64,000 bases of DNA from positions 1 to 64,000 of the forward strand of contig NZ_BAABJH010000007.1 in the NCBI RefSeq assembly GCF_039543205.1. The letters run 5' to 3'. The notes under the pieces were generated by a model that made no database searches, was not told the DNA's origin, and saw only the letters and a list, made by a program, of their open reading frames with translations. The stretch's first letter is position 1. The number at the start of each line of letters is the position of its first letter. The translations under genes and the position numbers were made by a program. Positions 33,973 to 42,487 of the stretch are shown one piece after another. The stretch comes from Flaviramulus_B aquimarinus. Its GTDB lineage: Bacteria > Bacteroidota > Bacteroidia > Flavobacteriales > Flavobacteriaceae.

Positions 33973-35913
33973 TTAATTTGTATAAAAATATATATTGTCA
34001 ATGAAAAGTGTTCCCGTAAAATCAGGAGTACTCGCACCATTTTGAATTATAATTCTACCTATATGGCTCCTTTCTGGCGACCCGTTAAAATCAGTCAATG
34101 GAATATCATAGCTTTTCCATTGGTTTTGTTCTAGACCTTCTAAAACAATAGAAGCTTCAGAAAAAGAAGATCCATCTGCGCCATAATCCTTTAAAGTAAT
34201 CCTCATGTCGTTATCAACTGGAGACCAAACATCAATATGCATCATGTCTGCCATTGAAGCGTCTATAGTGTTTGGTGCAAATTCTTGCTCAATAAAGTTG
34301 AGGTTTAAGTATTTTAAAACATTATTGCTTGCTATATTTTCTATTGTTAAAGTAGCTCCAAGAGGTGTAAAGTTTAATGATTCATTAGGTATATCTGTAT
34401 ACGCATCACTAAAGATTGAAATTACATTATTTGTAACCTCGTCTTCAGTTGGTGCTTCAGGTGCATCTTCAGGCACTAGCTTAGGGCCAACTACACCGTT
34501 GTCATAAAAATAAATATTGTCTAAGTAAAAATTTTCTAATTGCGAGCCATTTGTGTTTTCATAAATAATCAATGCCATATTTCTTCTATCACCTAAAGTT
34601 ATAGGAATTTCTAGTGTACTCCATGTATTAGCTTCAAAATCTGATGCCTTAAAGGATATTCGTTGTCTAGTATCATCACCTCCGCCATCAACGCCATCTG
34701 GGCCAAAATTTATAATTGAAATTAAAAAGTCTAAATTTGAAGGGACTTCTCCAGGAATGTACATATTAAGATGCAAATTAGAGTAATTAGTGGCATCTAT
34801 ACTTGGGTTTGCAAATTGTGTGCCTACAAAATTAAAATTGGTATAATTGAGTACATTATCACCATTAACTACAAAATCGGCAGATTCTGTGGTTTGCCAA
34901 GGTTGCCAATAACCGTTATAAAAATCTACTGGAGCATTTGTATAATGATCGCTATAAATAGAAATGACCTTGCTAGCATCTCTTGTTGGTGTTGGAGCAT
35001 GTACAAAGTCCCCTGACGAATTGATTATTAATGACCCTTTTGCATCTATTCCATTAAGGGTAGCTGTTATGATAGTTGTGCCTGTTCCAATAACATTTAT
35101 TTTACCAAACTCATTTACTGTTGCAATACTAGGGTTTGAAGATGTGAAATCATAATAACCAGGAGCTACATTTAGCGTTTGCTCGATTCCAGATGTTAGG
35201 TTAAATGCTACTTTTAAGCCTTTTACTTCAAGTTCTACTCCAATAAAGGTGTCGATAACAAGATCTTGGCCTTCTGATAAAAATGGTCTTGGTTGGGATA
35301 TTGTTCCAAGTTTTTCAAATTTGATCTCATCAAACCAAAGGGTATATGCAAAACCTCCAGTGCCTTGTGTACCTGCAGAATACCAGAACACTCCAAGTTC
35401 TTCTATTAGTTTTGATGCAACTGGGATAGGGATTGTGTATTTTGCCCATGCTGTTCCAATGCTCAAATCATTAGCATTAGCTTGGTGTTTGTCTTGCAAA
35501 AAGTCTAAGCCAAATCCAACTGACACATCACCCACACCTTGAGAAGCTTTCGCCCAAAAGGTCAGTGCGTCATAATTGGATAAGTCTCTCGGAGAACCGT
35601 CTATACGTAATATGGCTCCTGCATAATTGCCTGTTGGGTCATCAACATTGGGCACGTCAACACGGTAAGATTTAGAACCTTTATAGCCTGTACTGGTGTC
35701 GACCGAAAACGCATCTAATTTTGAATTTGCAAAAGGAAGGTAAAAATCACTTCCCATATCTACAAAAGTATTATTTGCAAACACCTCTGCTGTAGTTGGG
35801 AAAGATGCAGGAATAGCATCTTCCGACAAGTCTCTTTCGCAACTAAAAACTGTTATAAAAACCATACTTAAAATCAGTAGGGCTTTATTGTGTAAATTAT
35901 CTATATTTTTCAT
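33973..35913 (-). CDS. Multi-module carbohydrate-binding lipoprotein, copy 1
   Basis: The 646-residue lipoprotein has Cys25 in VFSCERDLSEDA. The modules I see are: jelly roll 1 (about 45-202; NYDALTFWAKASQ, LWFDEIKFE), a BIG_2-like Ig domain (about 215-300; FTSSNPSIATVNEFGKINVI), jelly roll 2 (about 315-475; VISIYSDHYTNAPVDFYNGY, FYLDNIYFYDN), an acidic linker (PEDAPEAPTEDE), and jelly roll 3 (about 495-646; VISIFSDAYTDIPNESLNF, LFIDNIYFYTN). Modules 2 and 3 share start and end motifs. It has no catalytic signature. By context it is a surface glycan-binding protein that may stand in for SusD/SusE. A paralogue lies at 42488-44437. Confidence 0.8.
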   Translation of the reverse strand: MKNIDNLHNKALLILSMVFITVFSCERDLSEDAIPASFPTTAEVFANNTFVDMGSDFYLPFANSKLDAFSVDTSTGYKGSKSYRVDVPNVDDPTGNYAGAILRIDGSPRDLSNYDALTFWAKASQGVGDVSVGFGLDFLQDKHQANANDLSIGTAWAKYTIPIPVASKLIEELGVFWYSAGTQGTGGFAYTLWFDEIKFEKLGTISQPRPFLSEGQDLVIDTFIGVELEVKGLKVAFNLTSGIEQTLNVAPGYYDFTSSNPSIATVNEFGKINVIGTGTTIITATLNGIDAKGSLIINSSGDFVHAPTPTRDASKVISIYSDHYTNAPVDFYNGYWQPWQTTESADFVVNGDNVLNYTNFNFVGTQFANPSIDATNYSNLHLNMYIPGEVPSNLDFLISIINFGPDGVDGGGDDTRQRISFKASDFEANTWSTLEIPITLGDRRNMALIIYENTNGSQLENFYLDNIYFYDNGVVGPKLVPEDAPEAPTEDEVTNNVISIFSDAYTDIPNESLNFTPLGATLTIENIASNNVLKYLNLNFIEQEFAPNTIDASMADMMHIDVWSPVDNDMRITLKDYGADGSSFSEASIVLEGLEQNQWKSYDIPLTDFNGSPERSHIGRIIIQNGASTPDFTGTLFIDNIYFYTN

Positions 35914-35920
35914 TTCTTTT

Positions 35921-38900
35921 TTATTTTCCTATGTTAATATGAATGTAGGTTCTTATTTCCCACTCATTTCCATTTCCGAAGCCTATAGCGTCAGGGTCTG
36001 GAACAAGTTCGCCAAATACTGTTTTGTATGTTGGGGCATATCGTGCTGAATTGCTGTCTAAGGTCCTGTAAGTTCCTCTAATACCAATTTTTGTGTCTGG
36101 TAAAATAAACCAATCCGGTTTGCCTAATGACGTTGAAACATCCAACATAAATTGTTCTGGGAAGGTTAAGTTAAAATCTCTGTGATAATCAAAAGGGCCC
36201 CAATCATTTATTTTGGCTTGTGCGGTAACTTTAATTTTGTTGTAAATCATTCTTATATCGGCTCCAAAACGTTTTATAACACGCTCATCGTTACCGTTAG
36301 CTTGCCCGTTACCATAATGGAAGCGTCCTATAAATCCAAAATTAGGACTGAATTTAGAAACCATTCTAGAATGAACTTCCCATAGATCTTCAGCTTTTAC
36401 TGAAGTATCAAAGGCAAAAGGTGTACGGTCTGCTAAAAATCCAATTGAAGCATCCATGGTATTTGGATGATGACGATAAACAAAACCAAGATTCATTGCA
36501 AACTTAGCGTCTTCAGCTCTGTCATTATCCCATTCGTACATCCATGTACCAGGTGTTGGGTCATAGGTAAAAAGAATTTCACCGGCTGTAGTTTCTCTAT
36601 TTCCTCTAACAGCAAACGGGTCATCTTGTATATTTCTTAAAGGAACAGATATAGTGCGCCCCTCATCATTAACATAGCTAAAGTTGTTTGGTATGGCGTC
36701 AACTATAGGTTTTTGCCACAAAAAGTTTGGAGCAATTTGAAAATCGCCAATATTCATTGAAAACCCAGATAAGAAATTGGTTTGGTTTCCACTTCCTGAA
36801 TCTTTAAGTTTCCAGCCTGTAAAGGTTTGGGTTAAATCTGCACCACCATTAGCAGCTAAGCCTTGTATAGCACCTTGAGCATACCAATTAAAAAGTCCTT
36901 TTTGGAATGTTATTTTGGTTTTTCCGCCCCAGTTATCTTCAGATTTAATTCTGTCAATGTAACCTCTGTTATTTTCTACTACATTGAATGTTCTCCCATT
37001 TAACGGTTGGCCTCCCCAAATGCCCCCAATTTCAAATCCTAAAGCACCAAGTTTTCTTTTAAAGTGAAGTGTAGCTCTTCTTGTTTTTGGTAAAGGAATA
37101 GCAATAGAGGTGACAGCTTGCCCAATGTCATCGACATCTTCATGATAAACACCAGTAACATCCCAGTGTCCTAGTTTAGTAGAGTATTTTAAAAGAATTG
37201 CTGGATTTGCTCCCCACCATAGTTGTGGTCCAAAAGCGGCTTTTAATCCATTTAGAGTTCCTTTTCCATCTAGTTCTAAACCTAAAATCTCTCCGTTATA
37301 TATGTCTAAGTTAGGGCCATAATTGGCTTCTGGGTATAAACCAAAGAAATCGCCTTCATATCCCCAATGGTAGTGCCCTTTTCTGTAAAAACCTCGCGCA
37401 TCTGCTACTTTGCCTTTCCATTCAAATTCTGCATTATAAACTTGTACTCTATTAGGGTCGCTAAGGATTATTTCATCTTCTTGGCCATTAACGGTTACTG
37501 GACGACCGCGGTTTTCATAGAAAATTTCATTAATCGGGTTGCCTGCAATATTTCCTAATATGTTAAAATTAATATTAGCACTCATGTTTGGAGCTGGGTT
37601 AGCGCCTACGCCTATAAAGTAGGACTGCATGTGGTCAAAACCAAGTTGATTCGGAAAATCATTTTTATCTGGATCTGCTGTATTTGGTATATCAACATAC
37701 TTGCCACCAGTATTAAAGGTTGTAAATTCTGCTCTTAAATTACTAAGGCTTAATTTTTCGGTACCTCCCATGGCTGCTTTGTCTCCTCTAGCTCTTAAGA
37801 CGGCATCCATTAAATTTAGGTTTTTAAAATAGTTTTTAATAAAACCTTCATCGATACCTGTTTCATACGGATTAAGATTATGAACTTCTTTCAAAGCATA
37901 ATAGGCTGCTCTTGGGTATGAGGTATAAAGTCCTCTTGAATTACTAGGGCCTTTTGCACAGATACCAAACCACTCTTCGTTCATGTTGTTTTGACCTGGT
38001 TTATAGTCTAGGTAATAGCCACCATTGCTCCAAGATGCATTGTTGTCGTGAACTTCTAGATTTTTTGTTTGACCATATTTCCACCAACCATCGCTAAACT
38101 GGAATGTAAAACCACCTATAGCATTTTCTGCTTTGCCCAAGCCAGCAGCATTTTCGTAAATATCTTTCCAGTTATTCACCATATAGAATGCTTGTGCTTT
38201 TTGATCTTCCTGATTTTCAATAGCATTAAAGGCGTCAGAGCCAAACTCTGTTAATATTATTGGTTTATTGTATTTTTCTTTTACTGTGTCAAATAAATCT
38301 GTGAATGTTACGCCTCGGTAGGCATTTATACCTAGGATATCAACATCTTTACATTCTTCAGCTATTAAATCAATAAATAGAACATCTCCGTTACAAATCG
38401 CAACAGGGTGTGATGAATCGATGCTTTTCATTTTTACAGCAGCATCATTCATTAAGCTATACATTGGTCTGCCACGTGACTCTCCTATAAAATTTCGTTT
38501 TTCGTCGTCGTCAGGAAAATCTTCAGTTTCGGCACCAGCCCAAAAAAGACCATAGTTGTTTTCGTTGCCTAATAAGTAAAGTAGCAAGCCTGGTGTGTCT
38601 TTGTAGTTCTCGGCTAGTTTTGTTGCTTCAGATAATAGTAATGTTTTGGTGTCTTCGCCTCTATAATCTGTAACTGGTACCCAAGCGCCGTTAATGGTTA
38701 AACCATAGCGTCCAAAGGAATGGTTTAGCATGGTGTAAATGCCATAATTTTCATAGATGTATTTTATCCACTTAGGTTGTACACCTGTATACATTCTAAC
38801 GGTATTTACCCCCATGTTTTGTAGTAATCCCATTTCGGCATCTAGAGCAGATTTGATGACATCATCTGACTGATTCCATAGACTGTATGAGTAATTGGTT

Positions 38901-39064
38901 CCTATTGGAAAGTAGTCCCAATTCATACCATTAATCATAAAGTCATTATCATTAATAGTCAATTTCATGCCTTGATTGTCCTTTTTTACAGCAACCACAT
39001 CAGACTGAGCTGATAATGTTATTGCACATAAAAAAAGAAAGAGCCTTAATAGTGCTTTTTTCAT
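35921..39064 (-). CDS. Glycosidase-beta-barrel fusion protein
   Basis: The 1047-residue protein begins with a signal peptide (MKKALLRLFLFLCAITLSAQ). Residues about 30-400 form a clan-A TIM barrel: FMINGMNWDYFPIGTNYSYS, LQNMGVNTVRMYTGVQPKWI, acid/base Glu168 in LLYLLGNENNYGLFW, ILGINAYRG, and nucleophile Glu273 in PIILTEFGSDAF. From about 430 to the end the sequence changes to long amphipathic strands with Trp/Tyr/Phe girdles (NAEFEWKGKVADARGFYRKG, KYSTKLGHWDVTGVYHED, RATLHFKRKLGALGFEIGGI, EWEIRTYIHINI), as in outer-membrane barrels. An enzyme fused to a porin-like barrel would couple cutting of a glucan to uptake. It is the first gene of the minus-strand operon, 8 bases before the lipoprotein gene. 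Confidence 0.75.
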   Translation of the reverse strand: MKKALLRLFLFLCAITLSAQSDVVAVKKDNQGMKLTINDNDFMINGMNWDYFPIGTNYSYSLWNQSDDVIKSALDAEMGLLQNMGVNTVRMYTGVQPKWIKYIYENYGIYTMLNHSFGRYGLTINGAWVPVTDYRGEDTKTLLLSEATKLAENYKDTPGLLLYLLGNENNYGLFWAGAETEDFPDDDEKRNFIGESRGRPMYSLMNDAAVKMKSIDSSHPVAICNGDVLFIDLIAEECKDVDILGINAYRGVTFTDLFDTVKEKYNKPIILTEFGSDAFNAIENQEDQKAQAFYMVNNWKDIYENAAGLGKAENAIGGFTFQFSDGWWKYGQTKNLEVHDNNASWSNGGYYLDYKPGQNNMNEEWFGICAKGPSNSRGLYTSYPRAAYYALKEVHNLNPYETGIDEGFIKNYFKNLNLMDAVLRARGDKAAMGGTEKLSLSNLRAEFTTFNTGGKYVDIPNTADPDKNDFPNQLGFDHMQSYFIGVGANPAPNMSANINFNILGNIAGNPINEIFYENRGRPVTVNGQEDEIILSDPNRVQVYNAEFEWKGKVADARGFYRKGHYHWGYEGDFFGLYPEANYGPNLDIYNGEILGLELDGKGTLNGLKAAFGPQLWWGANPAILLKYSTKLGHWDVTGVYHEDVDDIGQAVTSIAIPLPKTRRATLHFKRKLGALGFEIGGIWGGQPLNGRTFNVVENNRGYIDRIKSEDNWGGKTKITFQKGLFNWYAQGAIQGLAANGGADLTQTFTGWKLKDSGSGNQTNFLSGFSMNIGDFQIAPNFLWQKPIVDAIPNNFSYVNDEGRTISVPLRNIQDDPFAVRGNRETTAGEILFTYDPTPGTWMYEWDNDRAEDAKFAMNLGFVYRHHPNTMDASIGFLADRTPFAFDTSVKAEDLWEVHSRMVSKFSPNFGFIGRFHYGNGQANGNDERVIKRFGADIRMIYNKIKVTAQAKINDWGPFDYHRDFNLTFPEQFMLDVSTSLGKPDWFILPDTKIGIRGTYRTLDSNSARYAPTYKTVFGELVPDPDAIGFGNGNEWEIRTYIHINIGK

Positions 39065-39115
39065 TTTTTTTTTGTCTTAAAAAGATAGTTAGTAGTAGTT
39101 ATAAATTTTGAAAGA

Positions 39116-39132
39116 CAAACCTAGAGCTAGAG
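39116..39132 (-). promoter_or_regulatory. Promoter and direct repeat of the glycan locus
   Basis: On the minus strand TAGGTTTG (39116-39123) matches TAnnTTTG about 50 bases upstream of the fusion gene ATG. Overlapping it on the plus strand is CTAGAG twice in a row (39121-39132), a possible site for the divergently encoded regulator. The -33 TTG is not evident, which fits an activator-dependent promoter. Confidence 0.45.
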
Positions 39133-39271
39133 GTTTTAATATTTGAAAAAAACATGCCTACAAATAGTCTACATGAAAAAAAAGATTGTTATATATGCTA
39201 TACATTGAGTAACTTCGATACTTCTTGTAATTTAATACTTTTTATTTGTGCAGAATTTAATTTTAAGCAGT

Positions 39272-41923
39272 ATGCGTAAGCTATTTTTTGTGTTATTTCT
39301 TCTAATGAGTTGGTCTTATACTTTTTCTCAAAAAGGTTTACCAAATGGTATTAATTATGATAAGAATGACTATGGTGCAGGAAGGCAGAATTGGGATATT
39401 GATATTGATGAAGATGGCATAGTTTATTTTGGAAATTCTAACGGGTTGCTTTATAATGTTTTTGGCGATTGGGGACTAAAAACGATGACCGAGCCTGGGG
39501 ATGTTAGGGCAGTTTTTGTGCATAACGACACCATATGGTGTGGGGGTAATGAGATTGGTTATTTTACGAAATTAAATGGAGACTACAAGTTTACAAGTCT
39601 TGGAAAAACGACTGGAGGACCAGTTTGGAATATTGAAGCTCTTGAAGATCATATTGTTTATCAATGTGAAAATCAAATTATTTACTACAACACAAATAAT
39701 CAATCATTACATTACGAAAACTATTCAAAAATAGGTTCTATAGCAAAATGGGATACTGTTATTTGGATGGTTTTGAATGACGGTATATTAGGTTATTTAG
39801 AAAATTTGAGGTTTATATCTATAGGCACATTTAGTGAACTTAAGAATAGAGAGGTTAGAAAAATGTTTATTTATAATGACCTCTTGTATTTTGTCATGCT
39901 AGATGGCGAATTACTTAATTTTAATGGAACAAACATAAATAATGTTTTGCTTTCTGAAACCTTGCGAGGTAAGAGCTTGTTTACTGGAAACATATATAGC
40001 GACTCTTCATTTTGTTTAGGAACAGTTGCTGATGGCTTTGTGCAGATTGATGATAATGGTACTATTTTAAAGCATATAAATTCTGAAGTGGGGTTATTAG
40101 ATGACACTGTTTTATCTATGATGACTGACAAAGAGGGCAATATATGGTTGGGGTTAGATTACGGTATTGCTAAAATAGATATTGAAAGCCCCATAAATTC
40201 TATTTTTAATAGTGCAGCTACTTATGATTTAATAGATTATAAAAACCATACTTATTTAGCAACCAACAAAGGGCTTTTTGTTTCGTCTAAAGATGGATTT
40301 AAGTTTGTAGAGAATACTGGTGGACAAGTATGGAAATTAAGAGTGATTAATAATGATTTATATGTTTGTCATAATAATGGCCTGTTTAAATTAGAAAATG
40401 ACCAACTTAAGCAAGTAGAGTTCTTTACTGGTTTTATTGATATAGCTCATTTTGAAGCTACAGATTATTACCTTTTTTCAACATATATTGGTCTCATTTT
40501 GGTTAAAAGAGAAGGCGATCAGTTTATTAGTTTAAGGAAACTTAATCTTTGGTATCCGAAATTAGTATATGATAAGACTAATAATTGTATATGGGCTGAG
40601 ATAAAAGATGATAAAATTTATAAATTATCTTTAAAAGAGAATTTTGAAATACTTCAGCAAGATTTTCCAGATATAAAAAAGGTTTTTGATACTGATAAAG
40701 GCGTGTTTTTTAGCAATGACAAAGAGATTTTAAAATATAAAAACCATCAATTTTCAAAAGTAACACAAAGCTTATTAGATGAGGTTGAAGGAGTGATTAA
40801 AAGCTTGAATATCAGTACTGACGGGAGGGCGATAGCTTATGTGCAAAATGATAAAATTAGGCATCAGGTATTACTGTCAGATGGTAATGTTCATTCTTTT
40901 GATGCGTCTTTGGAAATATTAAGTGATAATTTAATTAAGAATTCAGAATTTATAAAAATTAAAAATGATAAGCTGTTTATTGCTGAGGATAGAGGTGTTA
41001 AAACTTTCGATTATAATTATAAATACAACTTCAAGAAAAATAATAATCCTATAATATCTACGGCTACCATACTTAATGATAGTAATAAAAAATACTATTT
41101 TCCGTACTCAAAAGGCGGTATTTTTTTAAATTCTGGAAACAAAGACATTAATTTTAATTTCAATATTAATAAAACTGCTTTTGATTATGTAGAATATCGT
41201 TATCGTTTATTGCCTAAAGAAGAAACATGGACAAAGTGGGATGCAAACGCGCAAAGTGCATTATACACACAGCTAAAAGGAGGGAGGTATACTTTGCAAC
41301 TTCAAAGTCGTTTGAATGGTGGGGAAACTAAGGAAACATTTTTAAAATTTACAATAGAAAAACTTTGGCATCAAACGGGGTTAATTATTATCCCAATTGC
41401 TCTCATTGTCTTGGTTTGGCTATTTGGAGTTGTAATTATTATGTCTCGAATTAATCGTAAAAAGCTAATTAAACAAGAGCGTGTATATAAGCAACAAAAT
41501 ATGCAAAAAACATTAGCAATGAAAAATGAACAATTGCTACAGTATACAGAAATTATAAGTCATAAAAATGAGTTTTTAAATAGAATTAAATTAGGCTTAG
41601 AAAAGATAAACGACCCAAAAATTAAAAGGTGGGTTAATACAATATCTAAGGAAGTAAATAATGAAAAGAAAGAATTTTTGTTTCATAAATTGTTTTCAGA
41701 AGTCCATCAAGATTTTATCTCAAGAATAACTAAAACCTACCCTTCTATTACATCCAATGATGTGCGTATGTTATCTTATATACGTATTAATTTGGACAAA
41801 ATAGAAATTTCTAATCTCATGAACATCTCTCCAAGGAGTATAGATATGAGTAGGTATCGAATTAGAAAGAAGTTAAAGCTAGCAAAAGGAACAGATTTAA
41901 ATCAATTTGTTAGAGAGTTTTAA
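39272..41923 (+). CDS. Membrane-spanning sensor/regulator of the glycan locus (Y_Y_Y + HTH)
   Basis: The ATG of MRKLFFVLFLLMSWSYTFSQ gives a good signal peptide; a GTG eight codons upstream is less likely. The 883 residues have a periplasmic beta-propeller of two-component-regulator-propeller type (VYFGNSNGLLYNVFGDWG, TDKEGNIWLGLDYGIAKIDI), a Y_Y_Y domain (about 625-695; FDYVEYRYRLLPKEETWTKW), one membrane helix (about 704-726) and a coiled coil. The cytoplasmic LuxR-like helix-turn-helix spans about 822-883 (ISNLMNISPRSIDMSRYRIR). It lacks histidine kinase motifs, so it is a one-component sensor that binds a sugar outside and DNA inside. It diverges from the fusion gene. Confidence 0.85.
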   Translation: MRKLFFVLFLLMSWSYTFSQKGLPNGINYDKNDYGAGRQNWDIDIDEDGIVYFGNSNGLLYNVFGDWGLKTMTEPGDVRAVFVHNDTIWCGGNEIGYFTKLNGDYKFTSLGKTTGGPVWNIEALEDHIVYQCENQIIYYNTNNQSLHYENYSKIGSIAKWDTVIWMVLNDGILGYLENLRFISIGTFSELKNREVRKMFIYNDLLYFVMLDGELLNFNGTNINNVLLSETLRGKSLFTGNIYSDSSFCLGTVADGFVQIDDNGTILKHINSEVGLLDDTVLSMMTDKEGNIWLGLDYGIAKIDIESPINSIFNSAATYDLIDYKNHTYLATNKGLFVSSKDGFKFVENTGGQVWKLRVINNDLYVCHNNGLFKLENDQLKQVEFFTGFIDIAHFEATDYYLFSTYIGLILVKREGDQFISLRKLNLWYPKLVYDKTNNCIWAEIKDDKIYKLSLKENFEILQQDFPDIKKVFDTDKGVFFSNDKEILKYKNHQFSKVTQSLLDEVEGVIKSLNISTDGRAIAYVQNDKIRHQVLLSDGNVHSFDASLEILSDNLIKNSEFIKIKNDKLFIAEDRGVKTFDYNYKYNFKKNNNPIISTATILNDSNKKYYFPYSKGGIFLNSGNKDINFNFNINKTAFDYVEYRYRLLPKEETWTKWDANAQSALYTQLKGGRYTLQLQSRLNGGETKETFLKFTIEKLWHQTGLIIIPIALIVLVWLFGVVIIMSRINRKKLIKQERVYKQQNMQKTLAMKNEQLLQYTEIISHKNEFLNRIKLGLEKINDPKIKRWVNTISKEVNNEKKEFLFHKLFSEVHQDFISRITKTYPSITSNDVRMLSYIRINLDKIEISNLMNISPRSIDMSRYRIRKKLKLAKGTDLNQFVREF

Positions 41924-42023
41924 AGTATAAATAGCTGTAATTTTATATTTGGTAGTAAAGGCTTAATGTATCCTATGGATAATGGATATAGGTAAGTTGT
42001 GATCGATCTTTTGCTTTTCGTTA

Positions 42024-42180
42024 TATATACTAACTATTCTCAATATTACTAATATGATACTCTAAAGCTTTAACCAAGATTTGATTTTCTTTTATTAAAA
42101 GGGCTAATGAAATAATCAATAAAATAAGTGCTAATCCAAAAATCTAATCGCGATGATGAGTTGTTGTGTATAAATTAACA
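42024..42180 (-). pseudogene. 3'-end remnant of a DUF2721 gene copy
   Basis: These bases align with the 3' end of the intact DUF2721 gene (44838-44995): both share the tract AATATGAT.CTCTAAAGCTTT and AATAAAATAAGTGCTAA. Substitutions and small indels destroy the frame. It is the right-hand end of the first unit of a former tandem duplication. Confidence 0.8.
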
Positions 42181-42480
42181 ACAACCCGTAAGTGTTTTAA
42201 TTTCATGCTTATGAGCAGCATTTAGTAAATTCATAGTATTCTTAACATTGGTACCCCAAAACCTAATAGTGTTAACACTTGAAACTAAAATAGGTGTTAT
42301 GGTTTTGTATATCATAATCATGTCCAAATGTCGCTACTTTAATCTCAAAGGGATTCCCATTCATTAGTAATGCCCAAGTATTATCTGTTTTTTTACAGTT
42401 ATTTGCGCTTGTATACTAAGGTTAACAAAACCTAGATAAACAGGGTTTTTAATCTAATTGTTTTTTTTATTCTAAATTTC
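42181..42480 (-). pseudogene. 5'-end remnant of a GH2-like glycosidase gene copy
   Basis: These bases align with the 5' part of the intact GH2-like gene (about 32655-32958): shared tracts include CTTATGAGCAGC, CCTAATAGTGTTAACAC (intact CCTAATGGTGTTAACAC) and CATGTCCAAATGTCGC (intact CATAGCCAAATGTGGC). Indels and stops break the frame. The 3' five sixths of the gene and the GH16 gene that should follow to the right are gone; the remnant directly abuts the second lipoprotein gene. Confidence 0.85.
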
Positions 42481-42487
42481 TATTTTC

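Noticed and set aside
34205..35542. Several plus-strand open frames opposite the lipoprotein gene
   Set aside because: Low-complexity Ser/Ile-rich translations without domains, antisense to a well-supported lipoprotein gene; the same happens opposite the second copy (42720-43519).
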